A DNA stretch of 64,000 nucleotides from Mediterranea massiliensis. GTDB taxonomy: Bacteria > Bacteroidota > Bacteroidia > Bacteroidales > Bacteroidaceae. The stretch is taken from positions 62,001 to 126,000 of the forward strand of contig SUXZ01000002.1 of NCBI GenBank assembly GCA_015060685.1, written 5' to 3'. Positions 1 through 10,761 of this stretch are shown in pieces; position 1 is the stretch's first letter, and the number at the start of each line of letters is the position of its first letter. Made by a program: the position numbers and the translations under genes. The notes under the pieces were generated by a model that had not been told where the DNA came from, did not search any database, and worked only from the letters and a program-made list of their open reading frames with translations.

Positions 1-39
<39 letters not shown>

Positions 40-55
40 AATTTCTTTCGGCTTG

Positions 56-85
56 CAAAGGTACATGTTTATTTCGAACTTCAAA
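56..85 (-). promoter_or_regulatory. Promoter of tRNA-Thr
   Basis: On the minus strand there is a -7 box TACCTTTG (63 to 56) and a -33 TTTG (85 to 82) with an 18-bp spacer. It matches the Bacteroides primary sigma pattern and lies 17 bp before the tRNA. Confidence 0.75.
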
Positions 86-175
86 ATAAACTCATTCTTT
101 TTTTATAAGCACAAAATCTTGGTTCTTTTTAGTAACTTTAAAAACTAAATCATAGTTTATTTGTAAATATTGTCT

Positions 176-183
176 TACCTTTG
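176..183 (+). promoter_or_regulatory. -7 box of the polysaccharide export gene
   Basis: TACCTTTG matches TAnnTTTG. It lies about 50 bp before the ATG at 233 and downstream of an alternative in-frame ATG at 170, so it supports the later start. No good -33 box was seen. Confidence 0.6.
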
Positions 184-232
184 CGAACAAATATCGATTC
201 TGTATTTATTAATTTACATTATAGTAAGATTT

Positions 233-2662
233 ATGCGTAAAATTCTTTCTTTATTATTATTTGCATTTGTTTTTTCGTTGGCAACTTATGCTCAGCAAAT
301 GACGGATGACCAGGTGGTTCAGTACGTAAAAAGTGCTCATGCTTCAGGTAAATCTCAAAAGCAGATAACAACAGAGTTGTTGCGTCGTGGAGTGACTGAA
401 GAGCAGGTAATGCGTATCAAGGAACGTTATGAAAAAACAAATAGTGCAGCAGAAGGAACGGGCAATGTGCCTACTCAAATGCGTGAAGTGACTCGCGTAA
501 CACGGAATGCAGATTCATATGAGGAGGCAGAAATTGAAGACCAAAAACGTGTTATTGATGAAGAACGCGAAAGTCAAGCACAGGTGGAGGTTAGTGCTCG
601 ACAAATCTTCGGTCACAATATTTTTACTACCGCTCGCTTGTCTTTCGAACCAAGCATGAATTTACCTACACCTCAAAATTATGTTTTAGGCGCAGGAGAC
701 GAAGTGGTAATTCATATATGGGGCGATTCTGAAGAAACAATTCGTCAAACGATATCACCGGAAGGAAATATCATGGTGAGTAAATTGGGCCCTGTACATT
801 TAAATGGTATGACCGTTAAAAATGCCAACTCCTATTTGCAACGTGAATTTGCAAAAATCTTCTCTGGCATTGGTGGGGAAGCACCTAGTTCTCAAATTAA
901 GTTGACTTTAGGAGATGTTAGAACAATCCAAGTTAATATTATGGGTGAGGTTTCTGTTCCGGGAACATATACGTTGTCTGCATTTTCATCTATATTTCAT
1001 GCCTTATATCGTGCAGGAGGTGTGAATAATATTGGTAGTCTCCGTAGTATAAAGTTAGTGCGTAAAGGAAAGACGATTGCAGATGTTGACGTTTATCAAT
1101 ATATCATGGATGGACATTTTAACAATGATGTTCAGTTGCAAGAAGGTGATGTGATAATTGTTAATCCATATGAATCGCTTGTAGAAATTGTCGGTAAGGT
1201 GAAACGTCCGATGTATTATGAAATGAAGAATACTGAAACTGTTGCGACTTTATTGGATTATGCTGGTGGATTCACAGGTGATGCATATAAAAAGGCAGTT
1301 CGTATTATTCGTAAAAGCGGACGTGAACATCAGGTATTTAATGTTGATGAAATGGATTATTCGGTATTCCGTTTGGATGATGGTGACATGATTACTATTG
1401 ATGCCGTTTTGGATCGATTTGAAAATCGTGTTGAAATCCGTGGAGCGGTTTATCGCGCAGGTTTATACCAAATAGATGGTAATGTAAATACAGTGAAAGC
1501 ATTGATTAAAAAGGCTGAAGGCCTTCGTGGAGATGCATTTTTGAACCGTGCATTGATTGATCGTGAACACGAGGATCTGTCACATGAAATCATTCCTGTA
1601 GATTTGAATGCTTTGTTGGATGGAACAGCAGTAGATATCCCATTGCAGAAGAATGATATTCTATATATTCCAAGTATTAATGATTTGAAACAGGATGAGA
1701 TGGTTTCTATTCATGGTTATGTTATGAATCCCGGAACTTTCCAATATTCAAAGAATATGACTATTGAAGACTTGATTATTCAGTCTGGTGGTTTGTTAGA
1801 ATCAGCTTCTATGACAAATGTAACTGTGACACGCCGAATAAAAGATCCCAAGTCAACAACCTATTCATCAGTATTAGGAGAATCATTCTCATTTAATGTG
1901 AAAGATGGCTTTGTAGTTGGTGGGGAAAATTTCTATTTGCAACCATTTGATGCTGTTTATGTCAGAAAGAGTCCTGCATATTTTGAACAACAGAATGTGA
2001 CAATTTCAGGTAAAGTAATGTTTGACGGTGTTTATGCATTGCAAGAGAAGAATGAACGATTGTCAGATTTGGTTGCCAGAGCCGGTGGTGTAACTCCTGA
2101 TGCATATGTAAAAGGTGCTCGTTTGATTCGTAAAATGAGTGAAGAAGAGCGTAGACGTCAAGCCGATGTTTTACGTGTTGCTCGATCAGCAGAGGGAGAG
2201 GATTCTATATCTGTAGATAAATTAGCAATGAGTGAAACATATTCTGTTGGCATCGATTTGGAAAAAGCACTTGCAAATCCTGGTGGAGATTATGACTTGG
2301 TGATGCGTGAAGGTGATCAATTGTATATCCCGGAATATGTAAATACGGTTAAGATTAGTGGTTCGGTGATGTATCCCAATACAGTGTTGTTCAAGGAAGG
2401 AAAGAAATTGAAGCATTATATCAATATGGCTGGTGGTTATGGAGATAATGCCAAGAAACGTAGAGCATACGTTATTTATATGAATGGTACTGTTGCTAAA
2501 CTTAACAAGTATAAATCCTCATTGATACAGCCAGGTTGTGAAATTGTAGTTCCTTCTAAGGCTGAATCTAAGAAGATGAGTGTTGCAGAGATGATGAGTA
2601 TTGGTACAACATCTGCTTCAATAGCTACGATGATTGCAAGTATGGTTAATCTCTTTAAATAG
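233..2662 (+). CDS. SLBB-domain polysaccharide export protein (outer-membrane OPX type)
   Basis: Probably an outer-membrane/periplasmic component that exports capsular or extracellular polysaccharide, as Wza-type proteins do. The start at 233 gives a 20-residue signal peptide (MRKILSLL... ending ATYAQ). The frame is open from 170, but that start lies upstream of the likely promoter. A Poly_export-like domain follows near residues 140-230 (NYVLGAGDEVVIHIWG), then several SLBB-type beta-grasp repeats (IMGEVSVPGTYTL, IRGAVYRAGLYQI, IHGYVMNPGTFQY, ISGKVMFDGVYAL, ISGSVMYPNTVLF). A hydrophobic C-terminal segment precedes the end. At about 809 residues it is much longer than Wza and of the multi-SLBB form common in Bacteroidetes. 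No glycosyltransferase or Wzc gene is next to it, so the polysaccharide is unknown. Confidence 0.85.
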   Translation: MRKILSLLLFAFVFSLATYAQQMTDDQVVQYVKSAHASGKSQKQITTELLRRGVTEEQVMRIKERYEKTNSAAEGTGNVPTQMREVTRVTRNADSYEEAEIEDQKRVIDEERESQAQVEVSARQIFGHNIFTTARLSFEPSMNLPTPQNYVLGAGDEVVIHIWGDSEETIRQTISPEGNIMVSKLGPVHLNGMTVKNANSYLQREFAKIFSGIGGEAPSSQIKLTLGDVRTIQVNIMGEVSVPGTYTLSAFSSIFHALYRAGGVNNIGSLRSIKLVRKGKTIADVDVYQYIMDGHFNNDVQLQEGDVIIVNPYESLVEIVGKVKRPMYYEMKNTETVATLLDYAGGFTGDAYKKAVRIIRKSGREHQVFNVDEMDYSVFRLDDGDMITIDAVLDRFENRVEIRGAVYRAGLYQIDGNVNTVKALIKKAEGLRGDAFLNRALIDREHEDLSHEIIPVDLNALLDGTAVDIPLQKNDILYIPSINDLKQDEMVSIHGYVMNPGTFQYSKNMTIEDLIIQSGGLLESASMTNVTVTRRIKDPKSTTYSSVLGESFSFNVKDGFVVGGENFYLQPFDAVYVRKSPAYFEQQNVTISGKVMFDGVYALQEKNERLSDLVARAGGVTPDAYVKGARLIRKMSEEERRRQADVLRVARSAEGEDSISVDKLAMSETYSVGIDLEKALANPGGDYDLVMREGDQLYIPEYVNTVKISGSVMYPNTVLFKEGKKLKHYINMAGGYGDNAKKRRAYVIYMNGTVAKLNKYKSSLIQPGCEIVVPSKAESKKMSVAEMMSIGTTSASIATMIASMVNLFK

Positions 2663-2686
2663 AATATTAACATTTTATTGGTGGAG

Positions 2687-2720
2687 TGGGGATGTTTGCT
2701 TTGCATTCATCCCCATTTTT
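2687..2720 (+). terminator. Terminator after the export gene
   Basis: An 8-bp stem (TGGGGATG with CATCCCCA) is followed by ATTTTTATT, 25 bp after the stop codon. Confidence 0.65.
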
Positions 2721-2746
2721 ATTATAGACTAATTATCCTAAAAATA

Positions 2747-2777
2747 AATGCAGGGCGTAGATTCTACACCCTGCATT
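2747..2777 (-). terminator. Terminator of the grpE-dnaJ operon
   Basis: An almost perfect inverted repeat, AATGCAGGG to CCCTGCATT with further pairing inside, is followed on the minus strand by TTATTTTTAGG. It lies 21 bp after the dnaJ stop. Confidence 0.75.
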
Positions 2778-2797
2778 GTTTTGATAACATTTGATTA

Positions 2798-3964
2798 TTA
2801 GTCGAAAAGTTTCTTGAATTTTCTGAAAATCTTTTCTTTTATTGAGACGTTGGGCTCGAAGTTTTCGGAGTCTTCCATCTTTTCAAGCCATTTCTTTTCC
2901 TCTTTGTTTAGAGTCTCAGGAACGTATATGCTGATGTTGACTAAGAGGTCGCCAGTGCCATATCCGTTGACTGAAGGCAAACCTTTGCCTCTGATTCTAA
3001 GAACTTTTCCAGGTTGAGTACCAGCTTCAATCTTGACTTTTACTTTGCCGTCAACAGTAGGAATCTCTACTGTTCCGCCTAAAGCGGCTTTTGGGAAACT
3101 AAGCAGCAGATTGTATATCAAGTCGTCTTCGTCTCTAATCAAATCTTTGTCCGGTTCTTCTTCGATAAGAATCAGTAAATCGCCTGGTATACCGTTGTGT
3201 TTACCGGCATTACCTTTTCCGCTCATGGTGAGTTGCATGCCTTCGCCTACACCGGCAGGTATTTTAACCGTTACCACCTCTTCGCCATAAACGATACCTT
3301 CTCCGCTACATTCCTTGCACTTTTCTTTGACAATCTTGCCTTCTCCGCCACATGTAGAACAGGTTACGCGAGTTTGCATGGTGCCCAAGATGGTTTGTTG
3401 GTTTCGGATAACCGAGCCAGAGCCTTTACATGTTGGACATGTTTCTGTGCCGCTATTACCTTCTGCACCAGTTCCGTGACAATGTGAACATTGAACGTAT
3501 TTCTTGAGTTTAAATTTCTTTTCTACTCCGGTGGAAATCTCTTTCAAGTTCAGTTTTACTTTGACTCGCAAATCTGAACCGCGGAAGCGTCGTTGTTGGT
3601 TGCTACTATAGCCGCCACCGAATCCTCCTCCGAATCCCCCTCTGCCACCAAAGATGTCTCCAAACATGGAGAATATGTCGTCCATAGACATTCCACCTCC
3701 GTTGAATCCTCCGAATGGGCCTCCGTTTCCGGCTGCACCGCTCATGCCGGCATGTCCAAATTGATCGTATCGTGCACGTTTGTCTGGATTGCTTAATACG
3801 TCATAAGCTTCGGCTGCTTCTTTGAATTTTTCTTCAGCTTCTTTGTTGCCGGGGTTCTTGTCTGGGTGATATTCGATAGCCTTTTTGCGATAGGCTTTCT
3901 TTATTTGGTCGGCTGTTGCGTTTTTCTCAACGCCAAGCACTTCATAATAATCTCTTTTTTCCAT
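2798..3964 (-). CDS. dnaJ: Chaperone DnaJ (Hsp40)
   Basis: Cytosolic co-chaperone that delivers unfolded proteins to DnaK and stimulates its ATPase. The N-terminal J domain carries HPD at residues 33-35. A long Gly/Phe linker rich in GGFGGG follows. Four zinc-binding CxxCxGxG repeats ([32 protein letters not shown]) and the C-terminal substrate-binding domains complete a full-length 388-residue type I DnaJ. It follows grpE by 29 bp on the same strand and should be co-transcribed. dnaK is not in the window. Confidence 0.97.
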   Translation of the reverse strand: MEKRDYYEVLGVEKNATADQIKKAYRKKAIEYHPDKNPGNKEAEEKFKEAAEAYDVLSNPDKRARYDQFGHAGMSGAAGNGGPFGGFNGGGMSMDDIFSMFGDIFGGRGGFGGGFGGGYSSNQQRRFRGSDLRVKVKLNLKEISTGVEKKFKLKKYVQCSHCHGTGAEGNSGTETCPTCKGSGSVIRNQQTILGTMQTRVTCSTCGGEGKIVKEKCKECSGEGIVYGEEVVTVKIPAGVGEGMQLTMSGKGNAGKHNGIPGDLLILIEEEPDKDLIRDEDDLIYNLLLSFPKAALGGTVEIPTVDGKVKVKIEAGTQPGKVLRIRGKGLPSVNGYGTGDLLVNISIYVPETLNKEEKKWLEKMEDSENFEPNVSIKEKIFRKFKKLFD

Positions 3965-3993
3965 ATTGTGAATGGTTTATGCTTTTGTTTTCT

Positions 3994-4569
3994 TTATTCA
4001 CCCACTACTACTTTGGCGTGACGAATCACTCTGTCGTTCAGTGTGTATCCGGTTTGAACGCAGTCTAATATCTTGCCTTTCAGTTCTTCGCTTGGAGCGG
4101 GGATTACGGCAACCGCTTCGTGGAAGTCGGTGTCAAGCGGCAACTCTTTTGTTTCGATTACCTTCACCCCGTTTTGCCCGAGTGTGTTCATGAACTTATT
4201 GAAAATCAGTTCTACACCTTCCTTGATTGCCGCTACGTCGGTAGCTGTCTCCATGTTTTGAAGCGCACGTTCAAAATCGTCGATGATAGGCAGAATGCTT
4301 ACAATGCACTTTTCGCCACCATTCAGAATCAGTTCGGCTTTCTCTTTCATGGTGCGTTTGCGATAATTGTCAAACTCTGCCGATAATCTTAGGTACTTAT
4401 CCTTTTGAGTTTCCAATTCTTGTTGTAACAATTCCAACTCGGACGGTTGATTCTCTTCTGTAGTAACCTCTTCGTTTGTTGCCTCTTCGTTATTCTCGTT
4501 TATAACTGTTTCTTGTTGGATCTCTTCCTGTTGAATCTCTTCTTGTTGAATGTTGTCTTTTTGGCTCAT
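3994..4569 (-). CDS. grpE: Nucleotide exchange factor GrpE
   Basis: Promotes ADP release from DnaK. The 191-residue protein has the GrpE coiled coil (LRLSAEFDNYRKRTMKEK, near residues 60-80) and the C-terminal beta domain (DFHEAVAVIP, VIRHAKVVVGE). The N-terminus is a low-complexity acidic stretch with a repeated IQQEE unit encoded by a 15-bp tandem repeat, so its length may vary between strains. It heads the grpE-dnaJ operon. No TAnnTTTG box is visible upstream; a sigma-54-like element and palindromes lie there instead (4601-4684). Confidence 0.95.
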   Translation of the reverse strand: MSQKDNIQQEEIQQEEIQQETVINENNEEATNEEVTTEENQPSELELLQQELETQKDKYLRLSAEFDNYRKRTMKEKAELILNGGEKCIVSILPIIDDFERALQNMETATDVAAIKEGVELIFNKFMNTLGQNGVKVIETKELPLDTDFHEAVAVIPAPSEELKGKILDCVQTGYTLNDRVIRHAKVVVGE

Positions 4570-4600
4570 ATAATCGATAGTTTTTTTCTTTATTTAATTT

Positions 4601-4616
4601 ACAAAAAACGTGCCAA
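4601..4616 (-). promoter_or_regulatory. Candidate sigma-54-type promoter of grpE-dnaJ
   Basis: The minus strand reads TTGGCACGTTTTTTGT. This matches the -24 half of the RpoN consensus exactly (TGGCACG) with GG-N10-GT spacing, but the -12 half has TTGT where TTGC is expected. It lies about 30 bp before the grpE ATG. It is inferred from sequence only. Confidence 0.4.
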
Positions 4617-4626
4617 ACTTCTCTTT

Positions 4627-6423
<1,797 letters not shown>

Positions 6424-6473
6424 AAATCGTTACAACAGAAACTATGGTTGAAAAACCTTTTAAGGCATAAGAT

Positions 6474-6539
6474 AATTTCCCTACTGAGAAAAAATATTTT
6501 CCTAGTAGGGAAATTTCTTTTTCCCAACTGGGAAAAAAT
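6474..6539. repeat. Tandem hairpins with GGGAAA core between convergent genes
   Basis: A 12-bp stem, AATTTCCCTACT (6474-6485) with AGTAGGGAAATT (6504-6515), is followed by a small stem, TTTTTCCCAACTGGGAAAAA (around 6518-6537). It lies between the ends of the ABC-F gene and tex and may terminate both. Related GGGAAA elements occur near 51592 and 60430. Confidence 0.55.
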
Positions 6540-6603
6540 TTCCGCCTAATAGCCCTTTGTCGGCGTGTTTGATAATAGTTTACAAATGATAGTCGGGGCA
6601 AGG

Positions 6604-8733
6604 CTATTTATTGGATAATAGTTTCAATCCGATGCGTTTCCGTTCGGCATCGATGCTTATGACTTGCACTTGCACATGTTGGTGAATGGAAACCACTTCG
6701 TTTGGATCGGTAATGTATCGGTCGGCCATTTGAGAAAGGTGGATAAGGCCATTCTCTTTGATGCCGATGTTTACAAATGCGCCGAAGTTGGTGATGTTTC
6801 CAATGATGCCGGGCAATGTCATCCCCACCTTCAAGTCGTCCATAGTGCGCACATTCGGGTCAAATTCAAACACTTTGGCTTTGCCTCGGGGATCTCGTCC
6901 GGGTTTCTCCAACTCTTGCATAATGTCGCGCAAGGTAGGCATGCCTACCTGCTCGCTTATGTAGCGCTCAAGGTTTATTCTTAGTCGTAGCTCTTTGTTG
7001 GAAATCAACTCGTTAATGCTACAATTCAAGTCGCTTGCCATTTTCTCTACTATGCCGTAGCTTTCGGGATGTACGGCCGTGTTGTCCAATGGATTCTTGG
7101 CATTGGGTATGCGCAAGAAACCGGCACATTGCTCAAAAACCTTTGCACCCATTCGCGGCACTTTCATCAACTCTTTTCGCGAGCTGAACGGTCCGTTTTC
7201 GGTGCGGTAGTTCACGATGTTCTGTGCTAATTGTGGTCCTAATCCGGAAATATAAGTCAGCAAATGGCTGCTTGCCGTATTCAGATTCACTCCCACCTGA
7301 TTGACGCAATTGATGACCGTCTGGTCCAACGAACGTTTCAGTTTGCCTTGATCCACATCGTGCTGATATTGTCCCACACCAATCGATTTAGGTTCAATCT
7401 TCACCAGTTCGGCAAGCGGATCCATCAATCTCCGTGCAATGGAGACGGCACCTCTCACCGTAACATCGTATTCGGGAAACTCGTCCCTTGCCAGTTTCGA
7501 AGCCGAATAGATAGATGCACCCTGTTCGCTCACCACAAACACTTGAACATCCGTATGGAAACGCATGCTTTTCACAAAGCTTTCTGTCTCTCGGCTGGCC
7601 GTTCCGTCTCCAATGGCGATGGCTTCAATGCGATATGCCTCCAGCATTTTCTGCAATCGGCTCATGGCCTCCTTCGTCTTGCTGACGGGTGGGTGAGGGT
7701 AGATGTTTTCATTGTGTAGCAAGTTGCCTTGCGCATCCAGGCAAACCACTTTACATCCGGTTCTGAATCCCGGATCGATACCCATTACCCGCTTTTGTCC
7801 TAAAGGAGATGCAAGCAACAACTGACGGAGGTTTTCGGCAAATACCTTGATAGCCTCTTCATCGGCCTTCTCCTTGCTCATGTTGGCATATTCGCTTTCT
7901 ATAGAGGGTTTTAGCAATCGCTTGTACGAGTCGTTTACGGCCATCTCAATCTGTTTGCTACTTTCATTTCTTCCTCTGACGTATTGTCTTTCCAACCTTT
8001 CCAGACACACCTCGTCGTTGGGCGTGATGGCCACCTTCAGCACTCCTTCGGCTTCGCCTCGCCGGATGGCTAAAAGACGATGAGACGAACAACGCTTCAA
8101 CGGCTCTTGCCAATCGAAATAGTCGCGATATTTGGCCGCTTCTGCCTCTTTCGTTTTAACCACCTTCGATGTTAATACGGCATCTCTACCGAATGCGTTC
8201 CGCACATTGTTTCTGCTTTGCTCGTTTTCGCTCACCTGTTCGGCAATGATGTCGCGCGCTCCTTTAAGTGCATCTTCTGCGCTCTTCACTTCGCCTTTAA
8301 CAAAGCGCTTTGCCGTAGCCTCCGGGTTCGGTTCACGTTGCATCATCAGTACCGAGGCCAACGGTTCCAACCCTAACTGACGGGCTATTTCTGCCCGACT
8401 TCTTCGCTTGGGCTTGTAGGGCAGATAGATGTCTTCCAGTTCGGTGGCATCCCACGTCTGTTCGATGCGTTTCTGAAGTTCATCCGTCAGTTTCCCTTGC
8501 GCATCGATTGTTTTCTGAATCGTATCTTTCCGTTTGGCCATCTCTTGCAACTTGTCGTGTTGCGATTGTATTTGCTCAATCTGCACTTCGTCCAAACCGC
8601 CGGTCATTTCTTTCCGGTATCGGCTGATGAAAGGAATGGTTGCACCACCCTCCAACAATCCCATTGTTGCGGCTACTTGTTTGAATGGTATGCCAACGTT
8701 ATTGGCCACCATTTTGTATAAAAACTCGTTCAT
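6604..8733 (-). CDS. tex: Tex-family RNA-binding transcription accessory protein
   Basis: Cytosolic nucleic-acid-binding protein; homologues affect transcription and fitness. The start is MNEFLYKMVANNVGIPFKQV at 8733; an upstream ATG at 8763 overlaps the promoter and is rejected. Domains in order are the Tex N-terminal helical region, a YqgF/RuvC-like fold (VMGIDPGFRTGCKVVCLD), a helix-hairpin-helix region (YISGLGPQLAQNIVNYR) and a C-terminal S1 domain (GIIGNITNFGAFVNIG ... GLIHLSQM). About 709 residues, normal for the family. It is transcribed alone, divergently from the histidine kinase gene. Confidence 0.93.
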   Translation of the reverse strand: MNEFLYKMVANNVGIPFKQVAATMGLLEGGATIPFISRYRKEMTGGLDEVQIEQIQSQHDKLQEMAKRKDTIQKTIDAQGKLTDELQKRIEQTWDATELEDIYLPYKPKRRSRAEIARQLGLEPLASVLMMQREPNPEATAKRFVKGEVKSAEDALKGARDIIAEQVSENEQSRNNVRNAFGRDAVLTSKVVKTKEAEAAKYRDYFDWQEPLKRCSSHRLLAIRRGEAEGVLKVAITPNDEVCLERLERQYVRGRNESSKQIEMAVNDSYKRLLKPSIESEYANMSKEKADEEAIKVFAENLRQLLLASPLGQKRVMGIDPGFRTGCKVVCLDAQGNLLHNENIYPHPPVSKTKEAMSRLQKMLEAYRIEAIAIGDGTASRETESFVKSMRFHTDVQVFVVSEQGASIYSASKLARDEFPEYDVTVRGAVSIARRLMDPLAELVKIEPKSIGVGQYQHDVDQGKLKRSLDQTVINCVNQVGVNLNTASSHLLTYISGLGPQLAQNIVNYRTENGPFSSRKELMKVPRMGAKVFEQCAGFLRIPNAKNPLDNTAVHPESYGIVEKMASDLNCSINELISNKELRLRINLERYISEQVGMPTLRDIMQELEKPGRDPRGKAKVFEFDPNVRTMDDLKVGMTLPGIIGNITNFGAFVNIGIKENGLIHLSQMADRYITDPNEVVSIHQHVQVQVISIDAERKRIGLKLLSNK

Positions 8734-8760
8734 TCTATCAATTATTACATAAAAGTGACT

Positions 8761-8768
8761 CAAAAGTA
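8761..8768 (-). promoter_or_regulatory. -7 box of tex
   Basis: The minus strand reads TACTTTTG, 27 bp before the ATG at 8733. It is paired with a divergent TACTTTTG box at 8801-8808. Confidence 0.6.
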
Positions 8769-8800
8769 GTGAAAAGATTTTTATATTAAAAAATAATGAA

Positions 8801-8808
8801 TACTTTTG
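8801..8808 (+). promoter_or_regulatory. -7 box of the sensor kinase gene
   Basis: TACTTTTG lies 25 bp before the ATG at 8834. No convincing -33 box. Confidence 0.6.
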
Positions 8809-8833
8809 TCGTGATAAACCTAACGATTATTAA

Positions 8834-10744
8834 ATGAAAAAACTATTTTGCTATATCACTATACAGCTTCTTTCCATGCTCCTGACACCTCTTGTGTTGC
8901 GGGCAAATGGCATCAATGAATCCCATCCTTTGCTGATAATCAGCTCATATAACCCTACCTCGATGGCTACTCAGCCCAATATCTCTGCATTTATCGAGGA
9001 GTTCCAACGTCTTGGCGCTTCGTGCGAGGTGGCTTTGGAAAACCTGAATTGCGAAAGCTTTTCAGAATCGCCCATGTGGAAGCAACGCATGATAGATTTG
9101 TTGGGGAAATATCGCGGCGAGCAATCACCCTTGCTGGTATTGATTTTAGGTCAGGAGGCATGGGCTACCTACCTTTCGTTAGAAGATTCGCTCAAGGTCA
9201 GTGTGCCGGTGTTGGTTTCGCAAGCCAGTAGAAATTACATTGCCTTGCCGCAGGCAAACGATAATCCAATGACCTATATGCCCGAATCGAATAACCTGAA
9301 AATAAATCAGCTGTTCGATACCCCGGTGGGTGGCGTGCTATATGATTACGATGTGAAATCCAATATCCGTCTTATACGCAGGTATTATCCCGAAACAAAG
9401 CATATTGCGTTGATAACCGATAATACTTATGGAGGGGTGGCCTTGCAAGCGCACGTCAGAAATGAACTGAGCGCATTCCCCGATTTGGATCTTTATCTGA
9501 TAGACGGACGTGTAAATACAATCTATTCGCTTTTCGACGAACTGAAATCCCTGCCCGAACATACCGCTTTGCTGCTGGGTACGTGGCGGATAGACAAGAA
9601 CGATGGCTACCTGTTGACCAATGTTACCTATGCCATGGCACAAGCCGTTCCTCACTTGCCTACATTCTCACTGACGGCATTGGGTATTGGCTATTGGGGT
9701 ATTGGCGGCGTGGTGCCCAACTATGTTTCGCAAGGTGCATATTTGGCAAATCAAGCCTATGCATTGCTTCAAGATAGCATATCATCAAACTATGCACCTA
9801 TTAAATATGTGGATAATGTATTGACGCTCGACTATGAGGTGATGGATAAATTGGATTTGAAGAAGCCCGATAGCGAGGCCGTGAAGTGGGTGAACCGGAC
9901 ACCATCCTTCTACGAAACCTACAAGTGGCAAATTTGGGCGGTGATTATCCTGATTGTTGTCCTGCTTGTAGGCTTCATGGTATCGCTATACTACTATCTG
10001 CGTGCCAAACGTCTGATGAGCAAGCTTCGTCAATCTACGCGCGATTTGATTATTGCCAAAGAGAAGGCCGAAGAATCCAATCGTTTGAAAACGGCTTTTG
10101 TTGCAAACATCAGTCACGAAATCCGTACACCGTTGAATGCCATCATCGGCTTTACCGATATTGTTATATCTCATCCGCTACCTCCTGAAGAGCAGAAGGT
10201 GTATTTCGATGTTATCAAACGCAATTCCGACATGTTGCTCAAGCTGATAAACGACATCCTGGACATCTCTCAGTTGGAAGCCGAATCGTTGCATTTCGAC
10301 AAACAAAGCATCGATGTGGTAGAGTTGTGTAGCCAGGCACTCATGTCATGTAGAGGTAAGTGCAACACAAACAACGAGTTCGAATTACAGACCAACGAAA
10401 AACAACTCATGATGGAGATAGATATTCACCACTTCCAACAAGTGTTGCTGAATCTGCTCTCCAATGCCGATAAGTTTACCGAAAATGGAAATATCAAGCT
10501 GCAGATTATAGCCGATAGCCATTCGAACGAGGTGAAGTTTATAGTCAAAGATACCGGATGCGGTGTGCCGTTGGACATGCAGACAAAGATTTTTGAACGC
10601 TTCGTCAAGGTCGATGATTATAAACAAGGCTCAGGCTTGGGCTTGTCCATCTGCCAGCTCACCGTAGAAAAGTGGGGAGGAAAGATATGGATCGATCCAA
10701 CCTATACATCCGGCACTTGCGTCATCTTTACACATCCTCTATGA
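8834..10744 (+). CDS. Membrane sensor histidine kinase with periplasmic binding-protein-like sensor
   Basis: A signal peptide (residues 1-25) leads into a 330-residue extracytoplasmic region resembling ABC-type substrate-binding folds (LLIISSYNPTSMATQPN, HIALITDNTYGG, HTALLLGTWRID). One transmembrane helix lies near residues 363-388. The cytoplasmic kinase has the phosphoacceptor motif ISHEIRTPLNAIIGF with His428, an N box (NLLSNADKFTENGN) and the DTGCGVP and GSGLGLSIC ATP-binding motifs. There is no receiver or output domain, and no response regulator gene is adjacent, so the partner is unknown. Its last codons overlap an ATG and it is followed by a secreted nucleotidase, suggesting coupled expression and perhaps a nucleotide-related signal (inference). 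Confidence 0.9.
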   Translation: MKKLFCYITIQLLSMLLTPLVLRANGINESHPLLIISSYNPTSMATQPNISAFIEEFQRLGASCEVALENLNCESFSESPMWKQRMIDLLGKYRGEQSPLLVLILGQEAWATYLSLEDSLKVSVPVLVSQASRNYIALPQANDNPMTYMPESNNLKINQLFDTPVGGVLYDYDVKSNIRLIRRYYPETKHIALITDNTYGGVALQAHVRNELSAFPDLDLYLIDGRVNTIYSLFDELKSLPEHTALLLGTWRIDKNDGYLLTNVTYAMAQAVPHLPTFSLTALGIGYWGIGGVVPNYVSQGAYLANQAYALLQDSISSNYAPIKYVDNVLTLDYEVMDKLDLKKPDSEAVKWVNRTPSFYETYKWQIWAVIILIVVLLVGFMVSLYYYLRAKRLMSKLRQSTRDLIIAKEKAEESNRLKTAFVANISHEIRTPLNAIIGFTDIVISHPLPPEEQKVYFDVIKRNSDMLLKLINDILDISQLEAESLHFDKQSIDVVELCSQALMSCRGKCNTNNEFELQTNEKQLMMEIDIHHFQQVLLNLLSNADKFTENGNIKLQIIADSHSNEVKFIVKDTGCGVPLDMQTKIFERFVKVDDYKQGSGLGLSICQLTVEKWGGKIWIDPTYTSGTCVIFTHPL

Positions 10745-10761
10745 TTGCCAAAAACTATATT

